Notes: generated by a model from the letters alone, not told the origin. Counted from the first letter of the stretch, positions 1 through 8,876 are shown. The stretch: 64,000 bases of DNA from Ferruginibacter sp. (GCA_025362235.1 JANYGZ010000111.1:1-64000); one strand, 5' to 3'. A program made the numbers and translations.

Positions 1-20
1 CCCCGGAAATATTTCCGGGG
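1..20. terminator. Palindromic hairpin, probable rho-independent terminator cut by window edge
   Basis: The first 20 bases form a perfect palindrome (CCCCGGAAAT/ATTTCCGGGG). A T-rich run follows on the plus strand, and an A-rich stretch precedes it on the minus strand after the EamA gene. This is the shape of a bidirectional terminator serving the EamA gene and an unseen convergent gene. The left flank lies outside the window, so the full stem cannot be seen. Confidence 0.6.
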
Positions 21-49
21 AGTTTCTTTTTAAATTTTATTGGTACTAT

Positions 50-979
50 TTAGCGACAGGTGCTGCTGGCACTTCTGGGCTTAAAACATCGCCGGTAAAA
101 GTTATTGTTTTCATTTTTATTAGTGTAATACACGCCGATTAAAATTACAATAAGGCAAAATATCTGCAGCCATCCAAAACTTTCCTTATAAAAAATACCC
201 CAGGTAATTGCTACAAATGGAATGCCATAAGTAACCGTACTGGCAAATATGCTACCGGCTCGTTTCACCAACATATAGAAAATAACAGTAGCTATAGCAG
301 TACCTCCTATGCCCAACATTACCGCAGCACTGCTTGCTAATATAACTTCATTGTCACCCAGCGCAAGGCTAAAATAACCTGTAAAAATAAGCACCAGTAA
401 TGCAGGTATTGCATTTAAAGTAAGCGCAATAGAAGCAATATGTAAAGAAGGGATATGTAACAAATTTTTTGAAACCATATTAACATTAAAGCCATAAAAA
501 ACTGTTGCCAGTATTATTAAGGCTACAGATGAAAAAGGTTGATTTGCCTGCAAGTGGCTTTTGCTAAATAATAAAAACACACAACCGGTAAAAGATATAC
601 ATATACCAGTTACTTTTTTGGCTGGTACTTTATTTTTAAAGAAAACAGCTCCTGTGATAATTACAAAAACCGGGGTGAGCGAATTAAGCATTCCTGCAAG
701 TGCACTATCTATTTTTTCTTCTGCAATGCAAAATAAAAATGCAGGGATTAAACTGCCTAGGCTTCCCGACAAAAAAATAATAAAAAGCTTTTTTGTTGCA
801 ATACTGCGTATGTATTTTAAGGTAACAGGTAATAATATAACCCCGGCAGATAAAATGCGCAATGCTGCTACCTGGTAAGCGGAAAGCTGTTTTAGCCCAA
901 GTTTCATTAAAATAAAACTGCTCCCCCAAATTATAGAGAGTAAAATAAACAGCATCCAATTAATTAAATTTCTATTCAT
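50..979 (-). CDS. EamA/DMT-family drug/metabolite transporter
   Basis: This is an inner-membrane transporter of the DMT superfamily, usually an exporter of metabolites or amino acids; the substrate is not readable. About ten hydrophobic segments form two EamA repeats, with WGSSFILMKLGLKQLSAYQ in the first and a matching LNAIPALLVL...GIGGTAIATVIFYMLVKRAGS block in the second. I start it at the internal Met (MNRNLINWML) just before the first membrane segment. An upstream in-frame Met at 1024 would add 15 non-hydrophobic residues. The last ~16 residues are basic and unlike a normal EamA end, and an overlapping frame ends more protein-like (see findings). It is transcribed divergently from mscL. 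Confidence 0.88.
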   Translation of the reverse strand: MNRNLINWMLFILLSIIWGSSFILMKLGLKQLSAYQVAALRILSAGVILLPVTLKYIRSIATKKLFIIFLSGSLGSLIPAFLFCIAEEKIDSALAGMLNSLTPVFVIITGAVFFKNKVPAKKVTGICISFTGCVFLLFSKSHLQANQPFSSVALIILATVFYGFNVNMVSKNLLHIPSLHIASIALTLNAIPALLVLIFTGYFSLALGDNEVILASSAAVMLGIGGTAIATVIFYMLVKRAGSIFASTVTYGIPFVAITWGIFYKESFGWLQIFCLIVILIGVYYTNKNENNNFYRRCFKPRSASSTCR

Positions 980-1089
980 TGGTTTACACGTGCGAATTAA
1001 TTCTACAAAAGATTGATTCAACATTCGATAATTTTATTGACAAGTTTAATTTTTTTTAACCTGTTAACGACAACATAGTAATAAAAGAT

Positions 1090-1097
1090 TACTTTTG
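1090..1097 (+). promoter_or_regulatory. Bacteroidota -7 box for mscL
   Basis: TACTTTTG fits the Bacteroidota -7 consensus TAnnTTTG and lies 46 bp before the mscL ATG. No good TTG -33 element sits at the expected distance. Confidence 0.45.
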
Positions 1098-1143
1098 TGC
1101 CATTATATTCAAAAGCCTTTTAACAATCTAAAAATATACTATT

Positions 1144-1512
1144 ATGGGATTTATTAAAGAATTCAAGGAGTTTGCAATGAAGGGCAACATTGTTGACCTT
1201 GCAGTTGCTGTAATTATCGGTGGTGCATTTGGAAAAATTGTGACCGCACTTACCGACGCTTTCATTATGCCAATAATCAGCCTTATATTGGGTAAAGGTG
1301 GTGTGGCAGATGTAAAATTTTCAATTGGAAATACTATATTTCCTGTAGGTGTTTTTCTACAGGCTATAATTGACTTCTTCTTAATTGCCTTAGTATTATT
1401 CACTATAATCAAAGCGATGAATAAAACCATGAAGAAGAAAGCAGAAGCTCCTGCAGAACCTTCAAGTACTGATAAATTATTGACAGAGATAAGGGATGCA
1501 TTGAGAAAATAA
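1144..1512 (+). CDS. mscL: Large-conductance mechanosensitive channel MscL
   Basis: This is an inner-membrane pentameric channel that opens under membrane tension and vents solutes during hypo-osmotic shock. At 122 residues it is close to the family's usual length. The amphipathic N-terminal helix (MGFIKEFKEFAMKGNIVDLA) leads into TM1 with the gate-lining pattern VAVIIGGAFGKIV. A short periplasmic loop, TM2 (FLQAIIDFFLIALVLFTII), and a charged C-terminal helix (KLLTEIRDALRK) follow. It is monocistronic, with a -7 box upstream and a terminator directly downstream. Confidence 0.97.
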   Translation: MGFIKEFKEFAMKGNIVDLAVAVIIGGAFGKIVTALTDAFIMPIISLILGKGGVADVKFSIGNTIFPVGVFLQAIIDFFLIALVLFTIIKAMNKTMKKKAEAPAEPSSTDKLLTEIRDALRK

Positions 1513-1526
1513 AAATCAAAAATTAC

Positions 1527-1534
1527 TATCTTTG
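1527..1534 (+). promoter_or_regulatory. Bacteroidota -7 box for the DUF3078 gene
   Basis: TATCTTTG matches TAnnTTTG. A TTG at 1501-1503 inside the end of mscL could be the -33 element with a 23-nt gap. The predicted start of transcription falls at the mscL terminator hairpin, so promoter and terminator overlap. Confidence 0.45.
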
Positions 1535-1540
1535 CAAAAG

Positions 1541-1566
1541 CTGCCTGAAATGGCAGTTTTTCTTTT
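1541..1566 (+). terminator. Terminator of mscL
   Basis: A 5-bp GC stem (CTGCC/GGCAG) with a 6-nt loop is preceded by AAAAG and followed by a T-rich tail. It lies 29 bp after the mscL stop. Confidence 0.65.
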
Positions 1567-1589
1567 TTAAAAAATTAACAAACAAGCAA

Positions 1590-2537
1590 ATGAAACAAGC
1601 TTTATTTTTAATAGCATTAACAATCACAATAAATGCGACAGCGCAGGATGCCACTGTAAAAGATATGAAGGCACAAACTGAAAAAGCTATTGTTAAAGAT
1701 GAAAAAGACACTATACCACGTATTTGGAAAACTGGGGGCATCATTTCAATAAATATTGCCCAGGGTTCCTTAAGTAACTGGAGTGCCGGTGGTGAAAAAT
1801 TTTCCTTTTCATTAAATAGTACCGTAAACCTGTTTGCGTTTTATAAAAAAGATAAACATTCCTGGGATAATAGCCTGGATCTTGCGTATGGAGTTGTAAA
1901 CACTACAACCCTTGGCAACCGTAAATCAAGCGATCTTATTTACATATCCAGTAAGTATGGTTATGAACTTAAAAAAAATCTCAATCTTTCGGTATTAACA
2001 AATGTCCGCACTCAATTTGCAAATGGATATGTATATAATAAAACAGCTGCAGGGGCTGACTCAGCAGCTCAAACATCTAAACCTTTTCAACCAACTTATC
2101 TGATACTTTCGCTTGGACTTGATTTTAAACTCACTGATTATTTATCTTTTTTCATTTCACCAATTACTGGCAGATGGATAATTGTACCCGACGCTTTGAT
2201 AGCCCCTTACTATGGCGTACCAATCGGGAAAAATTCCCTAAATGAATTTGGTGCATTTGCTTCTCTCAATCTTCAGAAAAAAATTGCAGAAAATATGGCT
2301 ATAAAATCTAAGCTTGAGCTTTTTTCTAATTATTTAGATAAACCGCAGAATATAGATATATATTGGAGTACAGTATTTGTAGCAAAGATTTCTAAAATAA
2401 TAAACTTTAATATCAATCTGGATATTATATATGATGATAATACCAAAAATGTAGATCCAACTAAAGGACCTGCACCACAAATTCTTCAAACAATGGGTAT
2501 TGGATTTTCATATAACTTTAATAACAAAAAGAAATAA
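1590..2537 (+). CDS. DUF3078 domain-containing outer-membrane protein
   Basis: This is a Bacteroidota protein of unknown role. A cleavable signal peptide (MKQALFLIALTITINATAQ, cleavage after AQ) is followed by the DUF3078 hallmark GGIISINIAQGSLSNWSAGG at about residues 49-68. Alternating hydrophobic strands to a C-terminal aromatic end (GIGFSYNF) suggest a small outer-membrane beta-barrel. The 315-residue length is normal for the family. It has its own -7 box just downstream of mscL and is followed by scpA after 74 bp. Export and barrel fold are inferred from sequence; the function is unknown. Confidence 0.85.
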   Translation: MKQALFLIALTITINATAQDATVKDMKAQTEKAIVKDEKDTIPRIWKTGGIISINIAQGSLSNWSAGGEKFSFSLNSTVNLFAFYKKDKHSWDNSLDLAYGVVNTTTLGNRKSSDLIYISSKYGYELKKNLNLSVLTNVRTQFANGYVYNKTAAGADSAAQTSKPFQPTYLILSLGLDFKLTDYLSFFISPITGRWIIVPDALIAPYYGVPIGKNSLNEFGAFASLNLQKKIAENMAIKSKLELFSNYLDKPQNIDIYWSTVFVAKISKIINFNINLDIIYDDNTKNVDPTKGPAPQILQTMGIGFSYNFNNKKK

Positions 2538-2611
2538 TTATCTTCCCCTCTTTCAAAAAATTATTTGTTGAAAAAGGGGTATGATTCTTTGAGCATTTAT
2601 AAATTTTTATT

Positions 2612-3412
2612 TTGACACCAGCTTCCTACCAGATAAAACTTGACCAGTTTGAGGGTCCTTTTGACCTGTTACTTTTTTTTATTGAAAGAGACGAACTGGA
2701 TATTTATAATATTCCCATCACCAAAATAACCAACGATTTCCTGGACTTTATTCACCATACAGAAAAGCTGAATATTGAATTGAGCAGTGAATTTATTTTA
2801 TTCATCAGTACATTAATGCGTATTAAAGCTAAAATGCTGATTCCGCGTAAAGAAATTGATGAACAGGGAAATGAAATTGACCCCCGCCAGGAACTGATAA
2901 ATAAAATACTGGAGTATAAACGCTTTAAAGAAGCGTCGGTAAAAATGGCGGAAATGGAAGAGGTAAGGATGCTGATGATAAAAAGAGGAAACCTTCAACG
3001 GGAATTATCGCAGATAGGAGAGGAGGCTGGGGAAGGTACAGAGATACAGGCAGTGACTTTATTTAAATTGATGAAGGCCTTTGAAAAAGTGGTACAAAGG
3101 CTGCATGATAAAAATAACAGGCCGGTTCACACGGTGGTTCAATATAATTATACCATGGAAGAGTGCCGTGATTACATGTTAACTACCTGCCGTGTTTCTA
3201 AAAATGCTTCCTTTGAAAAGATTTTTGAAGTATGCCAGGAAAGGATCCATGCCCTTTTTTTATTCCTAAGTCTGCTTGAACTTTCTCAACAAAAATATTT
3301 AATAATAGTAACCGGGGAAGGAAGAAATAATTTTATTGTTGAATACAACGAGAACCGGGAAGATGATGGCTCCAATACTTTGGATTACAATGAGATGACA
3401 AGCTTCAACTAA
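2612..3412 (+). CDS. scpA: Segregation and condensation protein A (ScpA)
   Basis: This is the kleisin subunit of the SMC-ScpA-ScpB condensin, which compacts and segregates newly replicated origins in the cytoplasm. The conserved N-terminal SMC-neck-binding block is clear: YQIKLDQFEGPFDLLLFFI, DELDIYNIPITKITNDFL, and LSSEFILFISTLMRIKAKMLIP. A winged-helix C-terminal part ends near SLLELSQQKYLIIV. The start is TTG at 2612: an in-frame TAA at 2600-2602 rules out anything upstream, and the first internal ATG would remove the conserved N-terminus. No scpB neighbour is present. Confidence 0.93.
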   Translation: MTPASYQIKLDQFEGPFDLLLFFIERDELDIYNIPITKITNDFLDFIHHTEKLNIELSSEFILFISTLMRIKAKMLIPRKEIDEQGNEIDPRQELINKILEYKRFKEASVKMAEMEEVRMLMIKRGNLQRELSQIGEEAGEGTEIQAVTLFKLMKAFEKVVQRLHDKNNRPVHTVVQYNYTMEECRDYMLTTCRVSKNASFEKIFEVCQERIHALFLFLSLLELSQQKYLIIVTGEGRNNFIVEYNENREDDGSNTLDYNEMTSFN

Positions 3413-3425
3413 ATATCCTATCGCG

Positions 3426-3453
3426 TTTGCAATTGTGTCAGTAAATAATTTTG
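3426..3453 (+). promoter_or_regulatory. Promoter of the pirin gene
   Basis: TTTG at 3426-3429 and TAATTTTG at 3446-3453 are separated by 16 nt and fit the Bacteroidota -33/-7 pattern. The predicted transcription start is near 3460, about 40 nt before the proposed ATT start codon. This supports a full-length pirin over the shorter ATG version. Confidence 0.5.
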
Positions 3454-3499
3454 GTATTTTATTTGATTTTTAAACATCAAATAATTAAAAACATCAATC

Positions 3500-4210
3500 A
3501 TTACAACAAAATTATATAAAGCAGCAGACAGGGGAAAGGGAGATTATGGCTGGTTAAAGCCTAATTACTATTTTAGTTTTGGCCAATATCATAACTCTAA
3601 AAATGTACATTTCGGGGCGCTTAGGGTTTTAAATGACGACTATATTGCCGGCGGTGGGGCTTTCCCAACACATCCGCACAATAATATGGAAATTGTAACC
3701 ATTCCTTTTACCGGGGCACTAAAGCACAAAGACAGTACTGGCGGCCAGGGAGTTATTAAAGCAGGCGATGTACAGATAATGAGTGCAGGCACGGGGGTGC
3801 AGCATTCTGAAGCAAACGAATCTTCTACAGAACCTGTTACACTTTTCCAAATATGGCTTTTTCCAAAAGAAAATAATATACAACCACGTTATGATCAACG
3901 TAGTTTTGATGTTAATCAAAGAATTAATAAATGGCAATATGTAGTGAGTCCTGATAAAGCAGATAACGGCCTTTGGATAAATCAGGATGCTCGTTTTGCT
4001 TTAACCAATTTGCAGACTGGAAAAGAATTAGTGTATACCAACAGTTTTAGTGGTAACGGAGTTTTTTTAGTAGTAATTAACGGTGATGTAAAAGTTGGGG
4101 ATACTGTTTTAGGTAAAAGAGATGCCCTGGGCATTTCTGAAACAGATAGCTTTACAATTACTGCAAGTGAAGATGCAGAGTTGCTGGCAATAGAAGTTCC
4201 AATGAATTAA
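3500..4210 (+). CDS. Pirin family protein (bicupin), non-ATG start
   Basis: Pirins are metal-binding bicupins; some have quercetin dioxygenase activity, but the physiological role here is unknown. The reading frame is open from a TAA at 3482-3484. It encodes a typical pirin N-terminus (LYKAADRGKGDYGWLKPNYY, then FGALRVLNDDYIAGGG and HPHNNME) well before the first ATG at 3686. That ATG would delete the HxH metal ligands of the first cupin. No ATG, GTG or TTG exists in the extension, so ATT at 3500 (MTTKLYKAAD...) or ATC at 3497 must initiate, unless a base is wrong. The second ligand pair HSE lies in GVQHSEANES. Full length is 236 aa, the usual family size. Confidence 0.82.
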   Translation: MTTKLYKAADRGKGDYGWLKPNYYFSFGQYHNSKNVHFGALRVLNDDYIAGGGAFPTHPHNNMEIVTIPFTGALKHKDSTGGQGVIKAGDVQIMSAGTGVQHSEANESSTEPVTLFQIWLFPKENNIQPRYDQRSFDVNQRINKWQYVVSPDKADNGLWINQDARFALTNLQTGKELVYTNSFSGNGVFLVVINGDVKVGDTVLGKRDALGISETDSFTITASEDAELLAIEVPMN

Positions 4211-4235
4211 TAGCCTGTTCGATAAAGGACTGAAA

Positions 4236-4274
4236 ATAAAAAAGGAGTTTTGTATACACAAAACTCCTTTTTTA
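4236..4274. terminator. Bidirectional terminator between pirin and dksA-like genes
   Basis: A long perfect stem (AAAAGGAGTTTTG / CAAAACTCCTTTT) with a short loop is flanked by A and T runs. It lies between the convergent pirin and DksA-like genes and can serve both. Confidence 0.85.
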
Positions 4275-4291
4275 TTCAGAATAACAGGTGA

Positions 4292-5278
4292 TTATTTTAC
4301 TGCCCCCATCTTAGCTTCAATGCTAAGTGTAGCATGCGGTACAGCACGTAAACGGGCCTTGTCAATTAATTTACCGGTTACACGGCAAATACCATAAGTT
4401 TTATTTTCAATACGCATGATGGCTTTTTCAAGATGATCAATAAAAGTAATCTGGCGGCTTGCCATTTGACTTAATTGTTCCCTTTCCATACTAAGGCTTC
4501 CATCTTCCATCGTCATATAACGGTTATCTCCTTCGTCGCCCCCCATCTCATCTTTGCGGGTAATTAATCCATGTAAATAAGATAGCTCTTTTTTTGCAGC
4601 TTCCAGTTTACGTTGAATCAGTTCTTTAAACTCAAGTAATTCAGGGTCGCTATAACGTTGGGTAGGTGCACCAGGGTCCCTTTCAGCCTTATCCAAAACA
4701 GATTTTGTAAAATCGGGCTGGTATTTTCTAACTGTTTTAGTAGAAATTTTTGGTATAACTACTGGTTTTGCAGCGGGCACCTTAATATCTTTAGCTTTTA
4801 TATCTACTGTCGGTTTTGGCGCAGCAGGCGCTTTTACAGCAATAGATTTTTTAATTTCTTCTTTTTTTGTCATAGGTTTTAATGCTTGTTGTACAGCTTT
4901 TACAGGAGCTTTTTTAATTACTACTGCCTTTTTTATAGCTGGTTTTATAACCGGTTTTACTTTTTTTGCAACTGGTTTGGCTGCTTTTGCTACCGGTTTA
5001 ACCTGTTTTGAAACGGATTTAGTTGCTTTGGCTATGGGCTTAACTACTTTTTTAGTGGCAGGTGCTTTTTTTACAGGCACAACTTTTTTTGCAGGTACAG
5101 CTTTTTTAACAGCAACTTTAGTTAAAGGCTTTTGGGCTTTAGGCGCAGGCTTAGCCAGCTTTTTTGGAGCTGCTTTTTTTGCAGGTAGCGCTTTTTTAAC
5201 GGGTTTTGCTGATTTACCGCCAGAATTTCGGGCAGGTTTTACAACAGGCTTGGCTGCTGCTTTGTTTTTTGTTGCCAT
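4292..5278 (-). CDS. DksA/TraR-family protein with long Lys/Ala/Pro-rich N-terminus
   Basis: DksA-type proteins bind the RNA polymerase secondary channel. The C-terminal ~120 residues carry the family's coiled-coil (LLEFKELIQRKLEAAKKEL ... MEREQLSQMASRQITFIDHL) and the end motif KTYGICRVTGKLIDKARL. Only one Cys of the usual four-Cys zinc finger remains, so it is probably zinc-free. Residues 1 to ~175 are a low-complexity basic tail of KPAxK/KKA repeats, like histone-H1-type DNA-binding tails. The ATG is 1 base after the ileS stop, so the two genes are coupled. DNA binding is inferred from composition only. Confidence 0.85.
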   Translation of the reverse strand: MATKNKAAAKPVVKPARNSGGKSAKPVKKALPAKKAAPKKLAKPAPKAQKPLTKVAVKKAVPAKKVVPVKKAPATKKVVKPIAKATKSVSKQVKPVAKAAKPVAKKVKPVIKPAIKKAVVIKKAPVKAVQQALKPMTKKEEIKKSIAVKAPAAPKPTVDIKAKDIKVPAAKPVVIPKISTKTVRKYQPDFTKSVLDKAERDPGAPTQRYSDPELLEFKELIQRKLEAAKKELSYLHGLITRKDEMGGDEGDNRYMTMEDGSLSMEREQLSQMASRQITFIDHLEKAIMRIENKTYGICRVTGKLIDKARLRAVPHATLSIEAKMGAVK

Positions 5279-5279
5279 A

Positions 5280-8200
5280 CTACTCTTCTTTTTTAACTAC
5301 GTTTACTTTTAATACGGCTCCATTCACTTCAATTGCTGTTCCATTGTTTAAAACAGGTAAAAAGGCAAGCGAATCAGCCAAAATTTCGGCGCAAATATAA
5401 TCTTTATATTGATTTAATGAAGGATACAGTATTTCATTTTCTAATACCGACACAATTATTCTATCTGTTAGTTCAAAATTACTGTCTTTACGTATGTTTT
5501 GAATTTTATTGACAAACTCTCTCGCATTGCCTTCTTTTTTTAATTCATCCGTTATTGTTATATCTAAAGCTACCGTTAAATTGGCTTTACTGGCCACTTC
5601 ATACCCCGGTATTTCGTCTGTGGACACTTCCAGGTCTTCAGCGGTTATAAAAACAGGGTGCTCGTTTTTATGTGCATGGTCAGGATTTAATAAATAATCG
5701 CCTCCTTCCTGTATTTTGTCGATTGTAGCATTATCAAATTTTGCAATAGCTTCTGCGGCCCATTTCATTTTGGCGCCCAGTTTTTTTCCGAGTGTTTTAA
5801 AATTTGCTTTTGCCTTTTTTTGGATAAAATCATTTTCGGCACCTAAAACATCTATTTCTTTAATATTGGTTTCTGCTTTGATGATGTCTTCTACCTGTTT
5901 TATTCTTGCTGCCATTTCGGGGTCAGTTGCAGGGATAAAAACTTTTTGTAAAGGCTGACGAACTTTAATATTTACTTTTTTTCGAAGTGATAAAATTAAA
6001 GAAGAGGTATCCTGTGCCAGTTGCATTCTTTTTTCCAAGTTGGTATCAATTACAGTATCATTTGCTAAGGGAAAATCTGCATGATGTACAGACTCATTAT
6101 CAAAGCGGTTAGAAACTGAATTTAAATTATTAAACAGCCAGTCTGCAAAAAAAGGAGCAATAGGCGCCATCAGTTTGCTAAGGGTTTCCAGGCATTCATA
6201 CAATGTTTGGTAGGCACATATCTTATCATGCTCGTATTCACCTTTCCAAAAACGCCTGCGGCAAAGGCGAACATACCAGTTGCTTAAATGCGCATCAACA
6301 AAATCTTCAATAGCACGGCCAGCCTGCGTTGGCTCATAGTCGTCCATGCTGGCTTGTACATTTTTTATTAAGGTATTCAGGGAAGATAAAATCCACTGGT
6401 CAATTTCCGGCCTGTCTTTTAATGCAATACTGGGTTCTTTAAAAGCGAACCCATCTACATTGGCATATAAAGCAAAAAACTGGTAAGTATTATACAAAGT
6501 GCCGAAAAATTTTCTTTGAACTTCTTTGATACCTTCTATATCAAATTTTAAACTGTCCCATGGTGCGGCATTGGTAATAAGATACCAACGGGTGGCGTCG
6601 GGTCCAAAAATATTGATCGTTTCAAAAGGATCAACAACGTTGCCAAGACGTTTACTCATTTTGTTGCCATTTTTATCCAGCACAAAACCATTACTTACAA
6701 CGGTTTTATAAGCAACACTATCAAATAATAAAACACCTAAAGCATGTAAAGTATAAAACCATCCTCTTGTTTGGTCAACCCCTTCAGCAATAAAATCTGC
6801 CGGAAAAGCACCTTTTACAGGATTGGTTTTTGAAGCAGCATGATACTGCCAGAAATTTTCTGTTGTTAATGGTCCAAATTGATTGGAACTTGCATCAGGT
6901 AACCCCCATTGGGCATAAGGCATAGCGCCACTATCAAACCATACATCTACCAGGTCCGATAGCCTTTTCATTGGTTTGCCGCTATTGCTTACCAGTACAA
7001 TATCATCTACATAAGGCTTGTGTAAATCCAACAAATTTTCGTGCAGGTAATGTTTATTTGTTTCTCCGCCCAAAACTTCGCTGGCCTTTTTTATTTCGCT
7101 GTTTAGTTCTGCAATAGAGCCGATACATTTTTCTTCTTCACCATCTTCTGTACGCCAGATAGGCAAAGGGGTACCCCAGTAGCGGCTGCGGCTAAGGTTC
7201 CAGTCAACCATGTTTTCCAGCCAGTTACCAAAACGGCCGGTGCCGGTAGCTGCCGGTTTCCAGTTGATGGTTTTATTTAGCTCCACCATCCTGTCTTTTG
7301 CGGCAGTGGTTTTTATAAACCAGGCATCTAAGGGATAATAAATAATTGGTTTATCTGTGCGCCAACAATGAGGATAACTGTGTTCGTATTTTTCTACTTT
7401 AAATGCACGGTTTTCTTTTTTTAATTTTACACTTATGTCAACATTTACATCGGCATAATCGTTTTCATTTTTATAATCTTTTACATAGCGCCCGCTAAAC
7501 TCACCAACACCCTCTACAAATTTCCCTTGCTTATCTACCAGGGTTAAAATGCCCAAATTATTTTTCTTTCCAATTTTAAAATCGTCTGCACCAAAAGCCG
7601 GGGCAGTGTGTACAATGCCGGTACCATCTTCGGTTGTTACAAAATCGCCAAGGATAATCCTAAAAGACTCTGCACCCGGTGTTATTTCCTGAACTTTTTC
7701 TATAGTATTTGCTTCGGATGGAATTAGTTGTTCGTAATGAATTCCTTCCAGATCTTTTCCTTTAAATTCAGCCAAAAATCCCCAATAATTGAGTTTACCA
7801 TTATCTGTCAACAATTTTGACATTTCTTTTCTTTCAACGCTAGTAAGTATTGGTACTCTTGACGCAAAAAATTGGATTTTTGAATCACTGATATAGACCT
7901 TTTGAGGATCATCAAGGTTACCGTTAAAATATTTATTAAATAATTGTTTAGCGAGAATAACATTGCATGAATCGAAGGTGTAAGGATTTAATGTTCTAAT
8001 AAGTATATAATCAATTGAGGCGCCCAAAGTAAGTCCTAAATTTGATGGTAACGTCCAAGGGGTAGTTGTCCAAGCTAAAAAATAGGTATCATGATTATAA
8101 TAAGAAGCTTCATTTTTTTGTTCAACTATGTCAAAAATAAAACTACTCTTTTCATTTTTAATTACTCTGAACATCGCCACAACACTTGTATCCTTCACAT

Positions 8201-8810
8201 CTTTATAAGTACCCGGTTGGTTTAATTCATGAGAGCTTAGTCCGGTGCCTGCAGCAGGAGAATATGGCTGAATACTCACACTTTCATATAAATAATCCTT
8301 TTTATAGAGCTCTTTCAGACACCACCACAATGTTTCTACATAATTATTTTCAAATGTTACATAAGGGTTATTCAAATCTACCCAGTAGCCCATTTTTTTT
8401 GTGATCTCATCCCACTTATCTTTAAACTTTAATACTTCCCGGCGACAGGTAGCATTGTATTCTTCTACAGATATTTTTTTACCGATATCTTCCTTAGTAA
8501 TGCCTAATAATTTTTCGACCCCAAGCTCTACCGGTAAACCATGTGTATCCCACCCGCCCTTACGTTTTACCTGGAAACCCTGCATGGTTTTATACCGGCA
8601 AACAAGGTCTTTTAAAGTTCTTGAAATTACATGGTGAATACCAGGCATACCATTGGCACTTGGGGGCCCTTCGTAAAAAACAAAAGTTGGCCTACCTTCC
8701 CTTAAGGCAACACTCTTTTCAAAGGCGTTGTTTTTTTTCCATTTTTCCAGCATTTCCTCTCCTATAACAGGTAAATTCAGTTGCTGGTATTCTTTGTATT
8801 TGGCTGACAT
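5280..8810 (-). CDS. ileS: Isoleucyl-tRNA synthetase
   Basis: This class I synthetase charges tRNA-Ile and edits valine in the cytoplasm. The catalytic signatures are GPPSANGMPGIHHV (HIGH equivalent, residues 49-62) and NKMSKRLG (KMSKS equivalent, 717-721). HGLPVELGVEKLLG, DVWFDSGAMPYAQWG and the anticodon-binding block DAHLSNWYVRLCRRRFWKG are also present. The 1176-residue length and GIHH form fit the longer, eukaryote-like IleRS type known from Bacteroidota rather than the E. coli form. I use MSAKYKEY at 8810; the longer ORF adds 22 residues that include the promoter. The stop is 1 base from the dksA-like ATG. Confidence 0.97.
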   Translation of the reverse strand: MSAKYKEYQQLNLPVIGEEMLEKWKKNNAFEKSVALREGRPTFVFYEGPPSANGMPGIHHVISRTLKDLVCRYKTMQGFQVKRKGGWDTHGLPVELGVEKLLGITKEDIGKKISVEEYNATCRREVLKFKDKWDEITKKMGYWVDLNNPYVTFENNYVETLWWCLKELYKKDYLYESVSIQPYSPAAGTGLSSHELNQPGTYKDVKDTSVVAMFRVIKNEKSSFIFDIVEQKNEASYYNHDTYFLAWTTTPWTLPSNLGLTLGASIDYILIRTLNPYTFDSCNVILAKQLFNKYFNGNLDDPQKVYISDSKIQFFASRVPILTSVERKEMSKLLTDNGKLNYWGFLAEFKGKDLEGIHYEQLIPSEANTIEKVQEITPGAESFRIILGDFVTTEDGTGIVHTAPAFGADDFKIGKKNNLGILTLVDKQGKFVEGVGEFSGRYVKDYKNENDYADVNVDISVKLKKENRAFKVEKYEHSYPHCWRTDKPIIYYPLDAWFIKTTAAKDRMVELNKTINWKPAATGTGRFGNWLENMVDWNLSRSRYWGTPLPIWRTEDGEEEKCIGSIAELNSEIKKASEVLGGETNKHYLHENLLDLHKPYVDDIVLVSNSGKPMKRLSDLVDVWFDSGAMPYAQWGLPDASSNQFGPLTTENFWQYHAASKTNPVKGAFPADFIAEGVDQTRGWFYTLHALGVLLFDSVAYKTVVSNGFVLDKNGNKMSKRLGNVVDPFETINIFGPDATRWYLITNAAPWDSLKFDIEGIKEVQRKFFGTLYNTYQFFALYANVDGFAFKEPSIALKDRPEIDQWILSSLNTLIKNVQASMDDYEPTQAGRAIEDFVDAHLSNWYVRLCRRRFWKGEYEHDKICAYQTLYECLETLSKLMAPIAPFFADWLFNNLNSVSNRFDNESVHHADFPLANDTVIDTNLEKRMQLAQDTSSLILSLRKKVNIKVRQPLQKVFIPATDPEMAARIKQVEDIIKAETNIKEIDVLGAENDFIQKKAKANFKTLGKKLGAKMKWAAEAIAKFDNATIDKIQEGGDYLLNPDHAHKNEHPVFITAEDLEVSTDEIPGYEVASKANLTVALDITITDELKKEGNAREFVNKIQNIRKDSNFELTDRIIVSVLENEILYPSLNQYKDYICAEILADSLAFLPVLNNGTAIEVNGAVLKVNVVKKEE

Positions 8811-8844
8811 ATAAATTTCCTTCAATCTAACTTTAAAATGGGTG

Positions 8845-8876
8845 CAAAGGTAGTAAAATAGGGTTATTGGTGGCAA
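8845..8876 (-). promoter_or_regulatory. Promoter of ileS-dksA operon
   Basis: On the minus strand, TTG (8876-8874), a 21-nt gap and TACCTTTG (8852-8845) match the Bacteroidota promoter. The expected leader is about 28 nt. Confidence 0.5.

Noticed and set aside
1128..1430. Minus-strand ORF opposite mscL
   Set aside because: Antisense shadow of a clear mscL gene.
3686..4210. Pirin starting at the first ATG (174 aa)
   Set aside because: It would lose ~62 conserved residues including the HxH metal ligands; the upstream frame is open and matches pirin.
4977..5312. Plus-strand hydrophobic ORF opposite the DksA-like tail
   Set aside because: The Ala/Phe/Thr-rich frame is the antisense image of the Lys/Ala repeat region.
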